From NCBI GenBank assembly GCA_026122225.1, contig JANEZZ010002354.1, positions 310,001 through 374,000 on the forward strand: 64,000 nt of DNA. Direction: 5' to 3'. Below, one piece after another: positions 11,197 to 22,186 of this stretch (position 1 is its first letter; each line of letters opens with the position of its first letter). Source of the DNA: Heloderma charlesbogerti (lineage: Eukaryota > Chordata > Lepidosauria > Squamata > Helodermatidae). Under the pieces are notes generated by a model. It did not search any database and was not told the DNA's origin. It worked only from the letters and a program-made list of their open reading frames with translations. The position numbers and the translations under genes are program-made.

Positions 11197-11560
11197 GTCA
11201 GGGTTGATTCTGAGCGTATGGAGATAGTTAGAAGTTCAGATTCAGAACCGAGGAAGGCATCTTCCCGAGCTATTTCAGATATTGATAGGTGTGCTTCTCA
11301 GGATGCTAACACCCAGCTTGAAGCCCCCCTTTCTCTCCTCTGTGAGAACCCAGGAGGAGGAGGAGGAGGAGGAGGAGGAGAGTGTGGGGTGTGACCTGAG
11401 GGATGCTAGACTGTGGTGCAGAGCGAAGCGGGAAAAGTCAGAGGAGGAGCTCAGATGGTCGACCTGGTTGGCGATGCGTGAGGGTCGACGTAGGGGAGCA
11501 TCACTAGATGGGAGGGGTTTCCCTCCCTATGTTATTCTAGCCAGCAAGTCCCTGTTCAAA
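11197..11560 (+). other. Coding-like remnant with GGA/GAG run
   Basis: It begins TGTCAGGGTTGATTC and contains an acidic-basic frame (RSSDSEPRKASSR) plus an AGG trinucleotide run at about 11351-11381. The run shifts between poly-Gly and poly-Glu depending on frame. It may be part of an old LTR or retroelement, but I recognise no domain. Confidence 0.25.
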
Positions 11561-11670
11561 TTGCTGGCAACATCATAGCTCCCATTTGGATTCCCTGCTG
11601 TTATTCCTTTGTAGCCTGAGAGTCTTCGGGGATTTGCATCTGTAATGAACCTGTTGATAGTGAATGATTA

Positions 11671-12383
11671 TAGGGATGTACGAAAGTCACTTACCTTTAA
11701 TGAAATTTGATTTGCGGTGGGGGGGAGGCGCTCCGTCTCTCCACCCCCGAATCCTGGCCGCCCGGGTCTGCAAATGGTGGCGGCCATTTGCGTCCCTGCA
11801 GTCAGCCATGATAGGCTATGTAAATGTTTACATAGCCTATCACGGCTGAGCAACCCCCCCCCCAAAACACCACGCGTACGCAAATGGCAGCACCCATGGG
11901 TGCTGCCATTTGCATTCCTTATTTTGGCATGTCTAGTCTACGTAAACATTTACGTAGACTACAGCGAAAATAAAGGGAACGCAAATAGTGTAGATGCTAT
12001 GCTATTTGCGTTCCCCTTATTTTCGCCATAGTCTACATAAATGTTTACGTAGACTAGATGTCTACGTAATGGGCGCTGCCATTTGCGTACGTGCGGGTTT
12101 TTTTGTTTTTTTTTACTCAGCCGTGATAGGCTATGTAAACATTTACATAGCCTATCACGGTATTTTTTAAAAATCTAGTTGTAATAGGCTACGTAAATCT
12201 TTACGTAGCCTATCACGTTTTGTTGTTGTTGTTGTTTTTACTGGAAATTTACAGGAGGATTCGCCAAAGGTAAGTCCCATCCTGGGGGGGGGGGACAGAC
12301 TGTTTCGCCACCAATTTCAGGGGGCTGAATGCGCTGGCATTCGGCCTCCCCGAGATTCGTGGAGAAATTCTCTGACATCCCTA
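11671..12383. mobile_element. Hairpin-array hAT MITE, group A, copy 1
   Basis: Termini TAGGGATGTACGAAAG and TTCTCTGACATCCCTA are inverted. TGAATGAT (11661-11668) and TGAATGAA (12384-12391) suggest the duplication, with two extra bases on the left. At least five hairpins lie inside: 11803-11848 (22-bp arms, one mismatch), 11934-11961, about 12028-12055, 12121-12160 (19-bp arms, perfect) and 12181-12216. Larger inverted repeats with CAAATGGCAGC / GCTGCCATTTGC surround them. It is the closest relative of 54381-55266. No protein is encoded. Confidence 0.75.
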
Positions 12384-13323
12384 TGAATGAAAGGCATGAG
12401 ACTGAAGCCTCTCTTCTTGAGCGTGTGTTCATGAGGAAGGTGGGGGCCAAGGGAATGTGACACTTGCCGAGCTTCCTGAGCTGCCCTTCCTCTGTGCGAC
12501 GAGGACTCAGGCAGTCAAACCCTTGTGCGCACAATGGCTTTATGTGCACAAGGGCTTGACTGCTGGAGTCCTTGGTGCTGTGTGGGCCCCAACCACTCCT
12601 GGTATCTCCTCCTTGTAAGGCAGAGATTGCTAGACTGGTTGGGGCAAGCACAGCATTGAGGGCAATGTGTCCTGCCCCAGCCGGCTGTTAAGGTCTTGAA
12701 AGCTGGCAGGGGCAGGATGAGTCCTTGGCACTGCACTCACCCCAACTGCTCTGACCATCACCGTCTTGCAAGGAGGAGATAGCGAGAGTGGTTGGGGCAC
12801 ATGTGGTGATGACAACTCCAGGCTACTCTTGGCCGCTCGCTGAACTCCAGGGCACTCAGTGACTGCGTCCGTCAGTGCCCCAAGGCTCAGCAAGTGGGGT
12901 CCAGGGGTCTGGGCGCAGGGGAGTCTGCTGGCCTCCCAGACCCAGCCAGGTGCTCGTGACATCCTTACTCTCTCCTAAAAGAGGCTGGCCCCTTCTTTGT
13001 TCAGTTGTAGGCAGGCTGTTAAAACTTCTTTGTTGTTCCATATAGGGATGGATGGACTCCATCTGGGGACGCTGGTTGTTCACCAAGCTGCCGCTGCTGC
13101 CCACATCTGCACATCACATCACACGAGACCCTAGATGGCTCAGAGAATGACTGGTGAGCACTGTGGTGCTGCCTGCTCCTTTCCAGAGCCACCATTATTA
13201 TGCAAAATGGCCTCTCCGGACTTTCCAGAAAACTAATGTTGTGTAGACTGCAGCCATAAAGGGGCTATCTATGTGACATTAAAGGCATACATGGGCCATT
13301 GATGCCTGTAATGTTGTATAGAT

Positions 13324-13740
13324 CAGCAGTCCCCAACCTTTTTGGTGCCAGGGACCGGTCCAATTTTCCCACGGACCGGGGGGGGGGGTTCCGCTGTCGA
13401 ACGTCTGGCTGCTGGGATGCAAATGGCGTCCACTACACCAGTGCCATTTGTGTCCCTATTCTTTGCAGTAATCGGCTATGTAAAGATTTACACAGCCTAT
13501 TACTTGTAGAACAGTAATAGAACCGGAAGTCCACCAGCAGCCGGAGCTGGCCAGCAGCCCTGCGGACTCACCACAGAGCGGAGCTGGCCTGGGCTGGCGA
13601 GGATTCCGGGGGGGGGGATCACCTCCCCCCCTGCGGACCCCCACGGAACCAAGGTGATGGGTTTCGCACACCCCTGCGGCCCGGTTGCTGACAGGCCATG
13701 GACTGCTACTGGTCCGTGGCCCGGGGGTTGAGGACCCCTG
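13324..13740. mobile_element. hAT MITE with CAGCAGTCC termini, group B
   Basis: The left end CAGCAGTCCCCAACC and the inverted right end GGTTGAGGACCCCTG are 15-bp TIRs with three differences. Exact 8-bp duplications GTATAGAT flank it (13316-13323 and 13741-13748). Subterminal sequence includes CCAGGGACCGGTCC and its inverted counterpart. The interior holds a 38-bp hairpin at 13467-13504, with 18-bp arms, and CAAATGGC/GCCATTTG flanks like those of group A. Confidence 0.85.
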
Positions 13741-13748
13741 GTATAGAT

Positions 13749-15086
13749 GGCCCCTATATGGCCACAATTGACACAGCACAGCGGAAGGACCCGAGACGCC
13801 ATTCTGCGTAACAATAGTGGCTTGGGGAAGGAGCAGACAGCCAACCCCTGTTCATGGACTGCGCGGAGCTCAGCAGGTGGGTGCCGTAAGTGCTGCAAGG
13901 TCCATGAATGGGAGTCTGAGGGGCCGAGTGGGGTGGTGGTGTCTGTTCGACTCCACCCCCATATTGGGTGCTCATGACATCCCTTGTTCCATATAGATTT
14001 TTTAGTATTTTAAATCTCTTAGTCCTGCACTCTGTTTTTCAGATTCTCTACCGCTGTCAATTTCTGCCATTAGTGCTATCTTAAAGTTTTCAATGGTTAT
14101 TTAAAATGTTTGAATTGTTTGCAAGTTTTTAATTTTTTTTAATTAATTGTTGCAAGTTCTATCTATACGTTGCCTTGGGGCCCTATTTGGGCTGCAAGGT
14201 GACTCATACATTTATAAATAATATACATAATTTAAGTAAGCTAGAAGTATTTTGCAAGGGAGTATTGCCAGGAGAGACACTCTTCATTTTCCTTCATGGA
14301 CCTTCTGGGATCATTAACGGGTGTGGGGCTGTGCCCAAAGGCATCCCGAGCATCGCAAGGCATCAAATGGGCCAGAAATAAACATTTCAAAGAACGTGTC
14401 ATCCACTAAACGGCCGGCATTGCTTCCTGCAGAGCTTCAGCTTTGCTTTGAGGTTTCTCATCAAAATGCGAAAGCGGTCCAGCTTTCCTCTCGCTTAGGA
14501 CTGATGCACAGATCACAGCCCCAGGTGGTATCACCTGGGGCCATGTTTCATAGTTAATGCCTACATTATGTTGCAATATTTGTATTCTATTATACTAATG
14601 ACACTGAAAATTTGCAAATATTTTTAATGAAAGCTCCATACAAGAGGAAGAAGCCTAAGGATATACCTTCTTCTGGGGAGCGTCCTGGGTCCCATGGTGC
14701 AAACTGCAGGCAGCAGGTGAAGCACAAGTCATTACATGCACAGAAGTGCTTCGAGCCAGCATACTTTCATGAGACCATCCTACGAGGCGATGTTCTGACA
14801 AAAGGACTTTGAACAGCGCGGTGCTGAGAGATAGCCTCATCCCCTATTAGGCAAAGAAGCTCGGCTACCTGAAAGGAGCCTGTGCCGCATGGCCAAAGGA
14901 AAGAGGAGGAACACAGGGTTGAGTTGTTCAACAAGCCACTCACCACATTTCCCGACAGAAATGTTTCCTCCTCAGGGGAAACGACTTAGAACCACGTGCA
15001 TTACAATATAAAGATTCTGGCTGAATTCAGTCCCCTCCAGTTTAAAATGTTGGTGAGCAGCTTCTCTGCAACCCCTAAATGTGATG
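13749..15086. other. Non-coding stretch with a probable LINE tail at 14060-14220
   Basis: Around 14100-14215, TTGTTGCAAGTTCTATC followed by TTGCCTTGGGGCCC and an ATTTATAAATAA end resembles an L2-type 3' tail in plus orientation. The rest shows no recognisable feature. Confidence 0.35.
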
Positions 15087-15368
15087 CAGGGCTGGTCTTT
15101 CCATGAGGCAGAGTGGGGTGGTTCCCTCAGACGGCAGATCCTGGGGAGCAGGAGAGATGGCAAGAAGGGGTGGCCACACGGCCAGCCCTACACTTCCCTA
15201 AACTAGCCAGCTGCCATCTAGTGTGGCGGGGGGCGCTGTCCCACTGCTAGTGCTGAAGTGAGATCCGGAAGCCAGTCTGGTTGGCTCTTGTACATCAAAC
15301 ATGGCTGGGCACCATTTTGTCCTTTGTCTCAGGCAGGAAAATAAATGCCTTGGGTGGGACCTGGCTAT
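15087..15368. mobile_element. hAT-like element, group G
   Basis: It starts CAGGGCTGGTCTTTCC and ends near CCTTGGGTGGGACCTGG. It shares GAGGCAGAGTG, CTAGTGCTGAAGTGAGAT and CAGGCAGGAAAATAAATGCC with 49558-49865 and 50573-50891, the latter having exact duplications. The right end here is degraded and no duplication was found. Confidence 0.5.
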
Positions 15369-15390
15369 AAGCAAATAGTCCTGCCTATAA

Positions 15391-15393
<3 letters not shown>

Positions 15394-15432
<39 letters not shown>
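15394..15432. repeat. (TG)n microsatellite
   Basis: About nineteen uninterrupted TG dinucleotides. Confidence 0.95.
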
Positions 15433-15433
<1 letters not shown>

Positions 15434-16246
15434 ACCCAGACAAACTGAACATTGTGCCAAGAAAAACTGAATTTTGCAACCAGTTTAAATTATGCAAATT
15501 GAACAGATTTCCATTTCTTTCTCCCTCTTTTTGGTAATTTCTTCTGTTGCACACTCGCACACATGCACTCTGGCATTCTTTACTCTGCTTTTGATGGCTG
15601 TGGGGCAAGGGGTTATATGGCAGGGCTAGTGTTAGTGATATCAGCAGCCAAAGCCCCAGCAGCCGAGGAGGACCACTGCCGACTTCTGATTCCAGCAGCA
15701 GCCACTACCACTTGCCCTCTGTCTCTGGCCAGTGGTGGTCTCTGACAGACCTCCCTCCACTCCTCCACCTCCCCATCAATCAGACAGAGGGAAAGGGCAA
15801 GTGGCATCTGCTGCTGCTGCAGGGATGTGGAACCTCCCGCCTGCAGGCCTAATCTGGCCTGTGGAGGTTCTGCGTCGGGCCCGCAGAGCCTCCTTGGCTT
15901 CCTCTAGGGAATGGGGCTTAAGCCTCCAAGCTCTGCCCCCCAGAGGGATCACTGCTGTTATTTCCAATCTCAGGTCAGAGATAACAGCAGGGATTCCCCT
16001 GGCCACTGCTCCTTCTCCCAATTAGAAGGGGGAGTGGCATGCAGGGGATCCTTGCTGTGAACTCTGATCTCAGATCAGAGATAACAGCAGGGATGTAGGC
16101 AGAGGACTTGGCCAGCATCCGCTGAGTGGCTTCATGCAGCATGTGCCACCTCCATGGCGACAGCACACACTGGAAAGCTGGCACCACCTGAGTGGCTTTG
16201 TGTGGCATGTGGTGCCCCATGGGGATGACACATGCTGAGTGAAGCC
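15433..16246. other. Non-coding, with local inverted repeats
   Basis: Two similar segments containing AGAGATAACAGCAGGGAT occur near 15978 and 16077, and related words face each other in this stretch. It looks like a rearranged repeat. The 16100-16240 part has an imperfect internal duplication around GAGTGGCTT. No gene is recognised. Confidence 0.35.
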
Positions 16247-16634
16247 CAGGGATGTCTGAGCATTTTGTTTTCCTTTGCAAAACATGCGAGCATGCCCTGT
16301 CTGAAGCCCCAAATGCAATTGCAAGCACCTGTCCACAGAAAATGTCAGTAAATTGCTGAAGATGCGGTCACATTCAATTTGCACAACTTTCCCAGTTCGA
16401 TTTGTGCAAATTTCCCCCGTAGACTGAATCAGCCTCACTTTCGTCTATGGAGGAAAGTTGCGCAAATTAGAGAAGTTGTGCAAATTTCACATTCAATCGC
16501 TGCTTGATTTACGCAGTTTTCTCGCAGAGAAAGCAGCGATCGCAAATATAAACAAGAATTGGGCACGAAACAAGCAGTGAGATGATGTTTGGTGAATCTT
16601 GGCTATCTCGAACGTCACTTGTTCACCATCCCTA
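16247..16634. mobile_element. TAGGGATG-type hAT MITE, group A subfamily
   Basis: Ends CAGGGATGTCTG and CACCATCCCTA are inverted. Flanks GTGAAGCC (16239-16246) and GGGAAGCC (16635-16642) match at 7 of 8. The interior has facing motifs of the type TTTGCACAA and TTGCGCAAAT that can pair. It carries none of the GATAGGCTACG hairpins, so it is a separate subfamily. Confidence 0.6.
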
Positions 16635-16919
16635 GGGAAGCCAGGGACTTGGCCTTTGCCAGGAGGAGAAGCTCCTCTCCCCACCAGTACCAAGTCCCTT
16701 CCCCCATGCTGGGAAAGGCCTGAAATATGGAGAGAGGCAAAACGGCCAGGGGGGTGGGTGCATTTCATCAGTCGGTGTGGCCTGGTGAGTGGCAATTTGG
16801 GCCCTCCCACCCCAACAGAGTTCTGCACCTCTGCTGTAGTTCATGGTTTACTTGCCCCTCTGCCCATAGGTTTGAGTGACTGAGTGGTGATGGTGACAAG
16901 GACTGCAGCCACTGCTACC

Positions 16920-17319
16920 TTGGGATGTCAGAGGAATTCAGTTGCAGGATGGGGCTTGATGAACTTTCGTCAGCTTGTCCCACCAGACTTTGTTCCGAGT
17001 TGGGCCAGCTGGCTGATTTTCCGTCTTTTAAAAAAATTGTGTAAATAGACATTTGTGCAAATTGCAGTTGCAGTTGCATAATATGCACAACTGTTGGCTG
17101 CAACTTGCACAATCTGCGACTGAAATTTGTGCAAATAATGCAAACTGCAGCTGCAATTTGTCCAAATGTCTACTTACACAAATTTCTTAATCCCCAGAAA
17201 AGTTCCCAGATTTCTGGGGAAACCCACAGCTTGGCTAGGAAATGCAAGCTGAGTCAGGGGTGCTGTGGAAATCCAGTGAGCCCCCAAAGGGCCAGATTTC
17301 CTGTCGAGGGACATCCTTA
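16920..17319. mobile_element. TAGGGATG-type hAT MITE, group A subfamily
   Basis: It begins TTGGGATGTCAGAGGAATTC and ends GAGGGACATCCTTA. Flanks share five of eight bases. Its TGCAAATTGCAGTTGCA-rich interior, and the CAAAGGGCCAGATTTC near the right end, are shared with 7671-8321, so both belong to one subfamily. Confidence 0.5.
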
Positions 17320-18394
17320 CCACCACCTGCTCTTCCATCTCTGAATGGTGAGCAAGCGGGCAGTGGCTGCTGCTGCTGGTGTCCCTCCCAAGTGGAATCC
17401 CTAAAATAACAATGGTTAGAAACAGTCAATAACAATTAATAATAAAATGCTCCATGTTATTGTAATGAAACATGAATCAGATTTCTGTGCACACACACAC
17501 ACACCCATCTTAGGACAGCTGCCATCCTATTTTTAGGGCTCAAGGTATTTTCCAACAATAATCACATATTCACATAGATTAAAAAAAATAAAATGTGTTG
17601 TTAATAGCACAACGTTAATGTTTCCAAGCCCTATGACTTCAGATACTAGGTTCTGCTTTGCCCTCCCATTCATGTTTCAAACAGTCTTCTGTCTCTTCTG
17701 TCTCCTGCCTAGTCTCACCCCATACCTGCATCTCCCATTTTCTAATAAAATCATAGAGACAAAACATGATCAGCAACCGTGTGACTTATCTGTTGCTTGA
17801 TCAGATCATGTTAGACTGCAAGAGAGGATGTTTGGATGCTCCGTTGTGTAAAAGATGCCCACACACTCCTCCCTGTACATTCAAAATGTACCTTCCAGTG
17901 GTCCAGTTCAGCAACAGATCCATTACAGGATGCTACTGGTCATCTAGCTTGGCTCTTGCACTCATCCTTTCAGAGGGAGAAGAATTTTGCTAGAAATAAG
18001 GGTGCTTCCAAATGGTGGTCTGCTCCTTGCTGCTGTCACTGCTTGCCCCACTTGCATGCATGGCTGGGTGTCCAGCTGGCAACAGCAGCAAAAAGCCGCC
18101 GCCACTGAAGCAGCTCGCCTGCCCCTCCCTCTGGGTGCCACATAGAGATTTGGCAAGACCTATGCTTGGGAGGGCTACTGGGATGCATCTTGCCAAGACC
18201 CCAAACCTGAAACCCCACATACACTATCAGTTGAAATGTTATCCAGCTATCTGTCCAGCTTCTGAGATTTCCACAGGGGTCACCCCCACACACATCCAGT
18301 GTCACCATACATCATTCTCAGGCAGCGACCAGGACCTTGGACATGTGCATGGTGGCCCTGGACCCCCCCTTATTGTTGGGCATCTGGTTCTGGG
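17320..18394. other. Non-coding stretch, nothing recognised
   Basis: It contains a short (AC)n run at about 17489-17504. Several open frames overlap on both strands around 17960-18440 without domain features. Confidence 0.4.
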
Positions 18395-18488
18395 CAAGGA
18401 CCACAGCTCAGTGCTGGAGCACATGTTTTGCACACAGTAGGTCCTGGGTTTGGTCCACGTCACCTCCAGTAAAGGGGATCAAATAGCT

Positions 18489-19287
18489 GTTGTTGTTGTT
18501 TATTCAGTCAGTCGCTTCCGACTCTTCGTGACTTCATGGACCAGCCCACGCCAGAGCTTCCTGTCGGCCGTCGCCACCCCCAGCTCCCCCAAGGTCAAGC
18601 CCGTCACCTCCAGAATATCATCCATCCACCTTGCCCTTGGTCAGCCCCTCTTCCTTTTGCCTTCCACTTTCCCTAGCATCAGCATCTTCTCCAGGGTATC
18701 CTGTCTTCTCATGATGTGGCCAAACTACTTCAGTTTTGCCTTTAATATCCTTTCCTCAAGTGAGCAGTCTGGCTTTATTTCCTGGAGTATGGACTGGTTT
18801 GATCTTCTTGCAGTCCAAGGCACTCTCAGAATTTTCCTCCAGCACCTCAGTTCAAAAGCATCTATCTTCCTTCGCTCAGCCTTCCTTATGGTCCAGCTCT
18901 GGCAGCCATAGGTTACTACGGGGAACACCATTGCTTTAACTATGCGGACCTTTGTTGTCAGTGTGATGTCTCTGCTCTTCACTATTTTATCAAGATTTGT
19001 CATTGCTCTCCTCCCAAGAAGTAAATGTCTTCTGATTTCCTGGCTGCAGTCAGTGTCTGCAGTAATCTTTGCGCCTAGAAAGACAAAGTCTGTCACTGCC
19101 TCCACGTTTTCTCCCTCTATTTGCCAGTTCTCAATCAAGCTGGTTGCCATAATCTTGGTTTTTTTGAGGTTTAACTGCAACCCAGCTTTTGCACTTTCTT
19201 CTTTCACCTTCGTCATAAGGTTCCTCAGCTCCTCCTTGCTTTCAGCCATCAAAGTGGTATCATCTGCATATCTGAGATTGTTATGGG
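18489..19287 (-). mobile_element. RTE-BovB LINE, 5'-truncated 3' fragment
   Basis: On the minus strand it runs from the reverse transcriptase YADD region to a (AAC)n-like tail at 18489-18500. The 3' end carries coding sequence for the C-terminal region, and the tail form is typical of BovB. A 10-bp duplication (9 of 10 identical) brackets it. BovB is known for patchy distribution and horizontal transfer among squamates, ruminants and others. The fragment cannot move by itself. Confidence 0.85.
18725..19287 (-). pseudogene. BovB reverse transcriptase, C-terminal part
   Basis: This open frame encodes the end of a BovB reverse transcriptase. Within the 221-residue frame, whose first 34 residues lie upstream in unrelated flanking DNA, the catalytic YADD is at residues 41-44. 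It is followed by KAGLQLNLKKTKIM, then FLGAKI and the conserved VTYGCQSWTIRKAE and PWTARRSNQSIL blocks. The frame ends at a stop after ILKAKLK. The remaining C-terminal coding similarity continues in another frame to about 18505, so at least one frameshift or stop separates them. The fingers, palm start and endonuclease are absent. It is a dead 5'-truncated copy. Confidence 0.85.
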
Positions 19288-19329
19288 TCAAATAGTTGGA
19301 CATGGTATAAGACAGCTTCCTATGGGATA

Positions 19330-19657
19330 AGACACAGCACATAGTTAAAGAATGGAATTCACTTCCACAGGATGTAGTGAGGGCCACCAATTTGAATGAC
19401 TAAAAGGAGATTGGACAAATTGATGGAGGAGAAGGCTATCAATTGCTACTCGTCCTGATGGCTATATGCTACCTCCAGTATCAGAGGCAGTAAGCCAATG
19501 TACACCAGTTGCTGGGGAACAGGAATGGGAGGGTGCTGTTGCACTCATGTCCTGCTTGTGGGTTTCCTGGAGGCAGCTGGTTGACCACTGTGTAAACAGA
19601 ATGTTTGACTAGATGGGCCTTGGCCTGATCCAGCAGGGCTTTTCTTATGTTCTTAGG
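19330..19657 (+). mobile_element. CR1-like LINE 3' end
   Basis: It begins with the end of the coding region (TTCCACAGGATGTAGTGAGG... AGATTGGACAAATTGATGG) and continues into the 3' UTR. It ends CCTGATCCAGCAGGGC, then TTTTCTTATGTTCTTA. The same 3' end occurs at 340-475 and, inverted, at 40196-40420. It is 5'-truncated. Confidence 0.65.
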
Positions 19658-19737
19658 TACAAACTGCCTGCTGCTGCCAGAAAAGCCAGAGGGAGCCCAT
19701 TGATGTAGGAGAAGACCCACTAGAGGGCACTTCACTA

Positions 19738-19796
19738 GGGCTCTCTCTCCACTCAGGATCCTGCCACATACTCTCTCCACTTACTCTCTCCATGTA

Positions 19797-19829
<33 letters not shown>

Positions 19830-19843
19830 CAAGTAGTCTCTCC

Positions 19844-19889
<46 letters not shown>

Positions 19890-20088
19890 CAAGTAGTCTC
19901 TCCATGTAGTCTCTGTCTCCACGTATTCTCTCTCTGCTCTCTCTCTCTAAGTACTCTCTCCACATACTCTCTCTCCACGTACTCTCTCTCTCTCCCCCCT
20001 CTCCCTCCCTCCCCCCCCCCCCTCTCTCTCTCTCTCTCTCCACATACTCTCTCCACGTTCTCTCTTTCTCTCTCTCTTTCCACCCAGG
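19738..20088. repeat. CT-rich tract with higher-order repeats
   Basis: A pyrimidine tract of about 350 bp is built of (CT)n runs separated by words such as CCATGTACT, CCAAGTAGT and CCACATACT. Part of it repeats at about 60 bp (AAGTAGTCTCTCCATGTA near 19831 and 19890). Open frames across it are Arg/Glu repeats forced by GA dinucleotides and are not genes. Confidence 0.9.
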
Positions 20089-21616
20089 AGCCTGCCACGT
20101 ACTTTGTAGCATATGTTTGCTGCAATAAGGGCTAGAAACTGTTTTTAAAAAATGATAGGAAAGCTGAATTCTACATCTGATATTGCATTCTGCAACTTTT
20201 CAACGTTGGGAATCATGACATCATGACAGCCTCAGCGAATGGAAAATGGAGGAAAGAGGCCTGAATTTTTTCAGTCTCAGGCTGGCATTTGACCACAAGT
20301 TCCTATCTTTTGGGCATAGATTTGGGTTCAGGCCCTGGGGCTTTGTTCTGTGCCCATCCCTTGTTTCAACCCTTTTGCCAACTGCTGAGCATAAAATTGC
20401 TTTTTCTTTGTTTCCATTCCTCTACACTTTCTCTCTGCAGATTTGTCTCTGCAGTAATCATAAGTAAGGTGAAGTCAAGTCAAAGAAATGGTCTCAGCTG
20501 GCCTGAGTTTTGCAGCATGTCATCTCTCAGACTTGGAACTCCATTTCAAACATGATTAGCTCATTCATATTTCACATTAGTTTACTTATTTATTCATTTT
20601 TTGTGTAGATCTAATTTTTTCCAGTTAAGAACTGTGTAAATAGCCCTAATGAGCCTTGAGGGCTCTCATTTGCTTGGAGAGATTAAAACAAGCTGGGAAG
20701 TCTCCAAGCACGTGGGCTTTTAGGTAAAAAACAAAACAAAAACCATTTCCCACCTAGCGGTGGTCAGATTGTTCATCCTTTAATCATGCCTCTGCCATAA
20801 TCAGCCCTTGTGGGTGTTCAAAATTTGCAACATAAAGATCTCATCCACACACACTCAAAATACCAAAGCTCTTTTTTACCCACTACCTTGAATAAATCTT
20901 GGCTTTCATCCTTGGTAACTGCAAACCCAAACACAACACAGAAAAAGTCCAGCATACATTCCACTTCTCTTTGGCTAGGGAAGATACGGCCAGACCTCGT
21001 CATCACTGTATGAGTCCCAACATCATATAAGATTGCCGTATTTCATCCAGGGCAGGGCTTTCTCTTTTACTCCACTGCCATTCACTCTTTTTCTTAATGC
21101 CATAGGATGTATAAAGAAGCCTTCCAGCACCTGTAGTGGTTATTGGTTTGAAAAGCAATGACAGGCTCCGATTTCTTTCTTCCAGCCCTCACCTGGCACT
21201 ATACTTCCAGCAATGAGAAATTTGCCAAGACTACACGTTCATCCTCATGGCAGTGAATTATTTTCCTTTTGGCACAGTGAACAAGGAAATCATTACATTT
21301 TGTATAGGAACACCCTTTTATGTATAAATAAAACACCTACTCATTTTCTAACACAGCAAACTGCTTATTGCTGGGAAAATCTCTAGTAACGGGAAAGAAA
21401 AGTCTAAGGATCAAGTCTTCCTCCAACCCATAATAATAAATACTAAATTTAACTCCAAAATTGTCAGATTATTACACTACCCCATCTTGTTTTCCCTCGT
21501 TGTTCTTTCTGACATTGTCTGCTTTTCCTTGCTCTTACCTCTCCAAATGCCAGCCAAGAGCAGTCAGAGCTTTTCTACATGAACCGTTTATTGTGCACTC
21601 ATCATTCCCTACTCAT
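20089..21616. other. Non-coding stretch, nothing recognised
   Basis: No named repeat, TIR pair or protein domain was seen. Sequence composition is ordinary. Confidence 0.45.
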
Positions 21617-21624
21617 GATAGCTT

Positions 21625-22178
21625 TAGGGATGTACGAATCCTTTACCTTGTTCCGTTCCGGGGATCTGCGGTGTGTGGGGGGGAGGTGATCCATCCCTCC
21701 CCCCGGAATCCTCCCCAGCTGGCTCCGCTCTGTGGCAAGGCCGCGGAGCTGCCGGCTGGGGCCGGCCGCAGACAGATTTCTGGCCACAGCCAGGCTGCTG
21801 CGGCCGCAAATAGCGGCTGTCGTAGTGGCCACCATTTGCGTCCTTGCATTAAGCTGTGATAGGCTACGTAAGTATTTACATAGCCTATCATGGCAAAAGG
21901 CAGCCACGCAAATGGTGGCCGCTATGACAGCTGCCATTTGCGGCCGCAGCAGCCCGGCAGCGGCTGGAAGACAAGCCACCACCGCCGCATTCGCCACCGC
22001 TTTCGCCACCGCCGCATCTGCCGCCACTGCCGCATCTGCCACCAGGTAGGTCTGTCCCAGGGGGAATTCAGGGGGTGGCGGTGTGGGGGGGAGGCCATTC
22101 AGCCATGGACTCTGGGGGGCCGAATTCCAAAGAATCCGGCCTCACTGGAGTCCATGGCGGATTTCTCCAGCATCCCTA
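21625..22178. mobile_element. Hairpin-array hAT MITE, group A, copy 2
   Basis: Termini TAGGGATGTACG and CCAGCATCCCTA are inverted. Exact duplications GATAGCTT flank it at 21617-21624 and 22179-22186. One hairpin remains at 21853-21894. It is framed by CGCAAATAGCGGCTGTC and its inverse near 21935-21950. The right part carries a GCC/CGC-rich stretch (21960-22040) that forces alanine-rich open frames. It is GC-rich compared with its surroundings. Confidence 0.85.
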
Positions 22179-22186
22179 GATAGCTT

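Larger units (their letters stand above)
18395..19325 (+). mobile_element. tRNA-Ala-like SINE split by BovB
   Basis: The head at about 18395-18470 follows the tRNA-Ala plan, with CAGCTCAGTGCTGGAGCACA around the A box and TGGGTTTGGTCCACGT around the B box. The 3' end, ATAAGACAGCTTCCTATG, lies at 19305-19325. Between them sits the BovB fragment 18489-19287, flanked by TCAAATAGCT (18479-18488) and TCAAATAGTT (19288-19297). The SINE body is shortened. Confidence 0.6.

Noticed and set aside
11197..11560. Complete LTR
   Set aside because: A TG start is suggested, but no CA end, duplication or second LTR could be found.
18395..18470. Functional tRNA-Ala gene
   Set aside because: A and B boxes are recognisable, but stems are mismatched and the sequence continues into a SINE body; a retroposon head fits better.
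18450..18911. Plus-strand 153-residue frame
   Set aside because: Antisense of the BovB fragment, starting in the adjoining SINE.
19653..20125. Open frames encoding long Arg/Glu repeats
   Set aside because: They are forced by the (CT)n/(GA)n tract and appear in overlapping frames; no protein features.
21602..22049. Alanine-rich and Arg-rich frames on both strands
   Set aside because: They lie in a GC-rich MITE with GCC repeats and exact hAT-type duplications, so they are composition effects.
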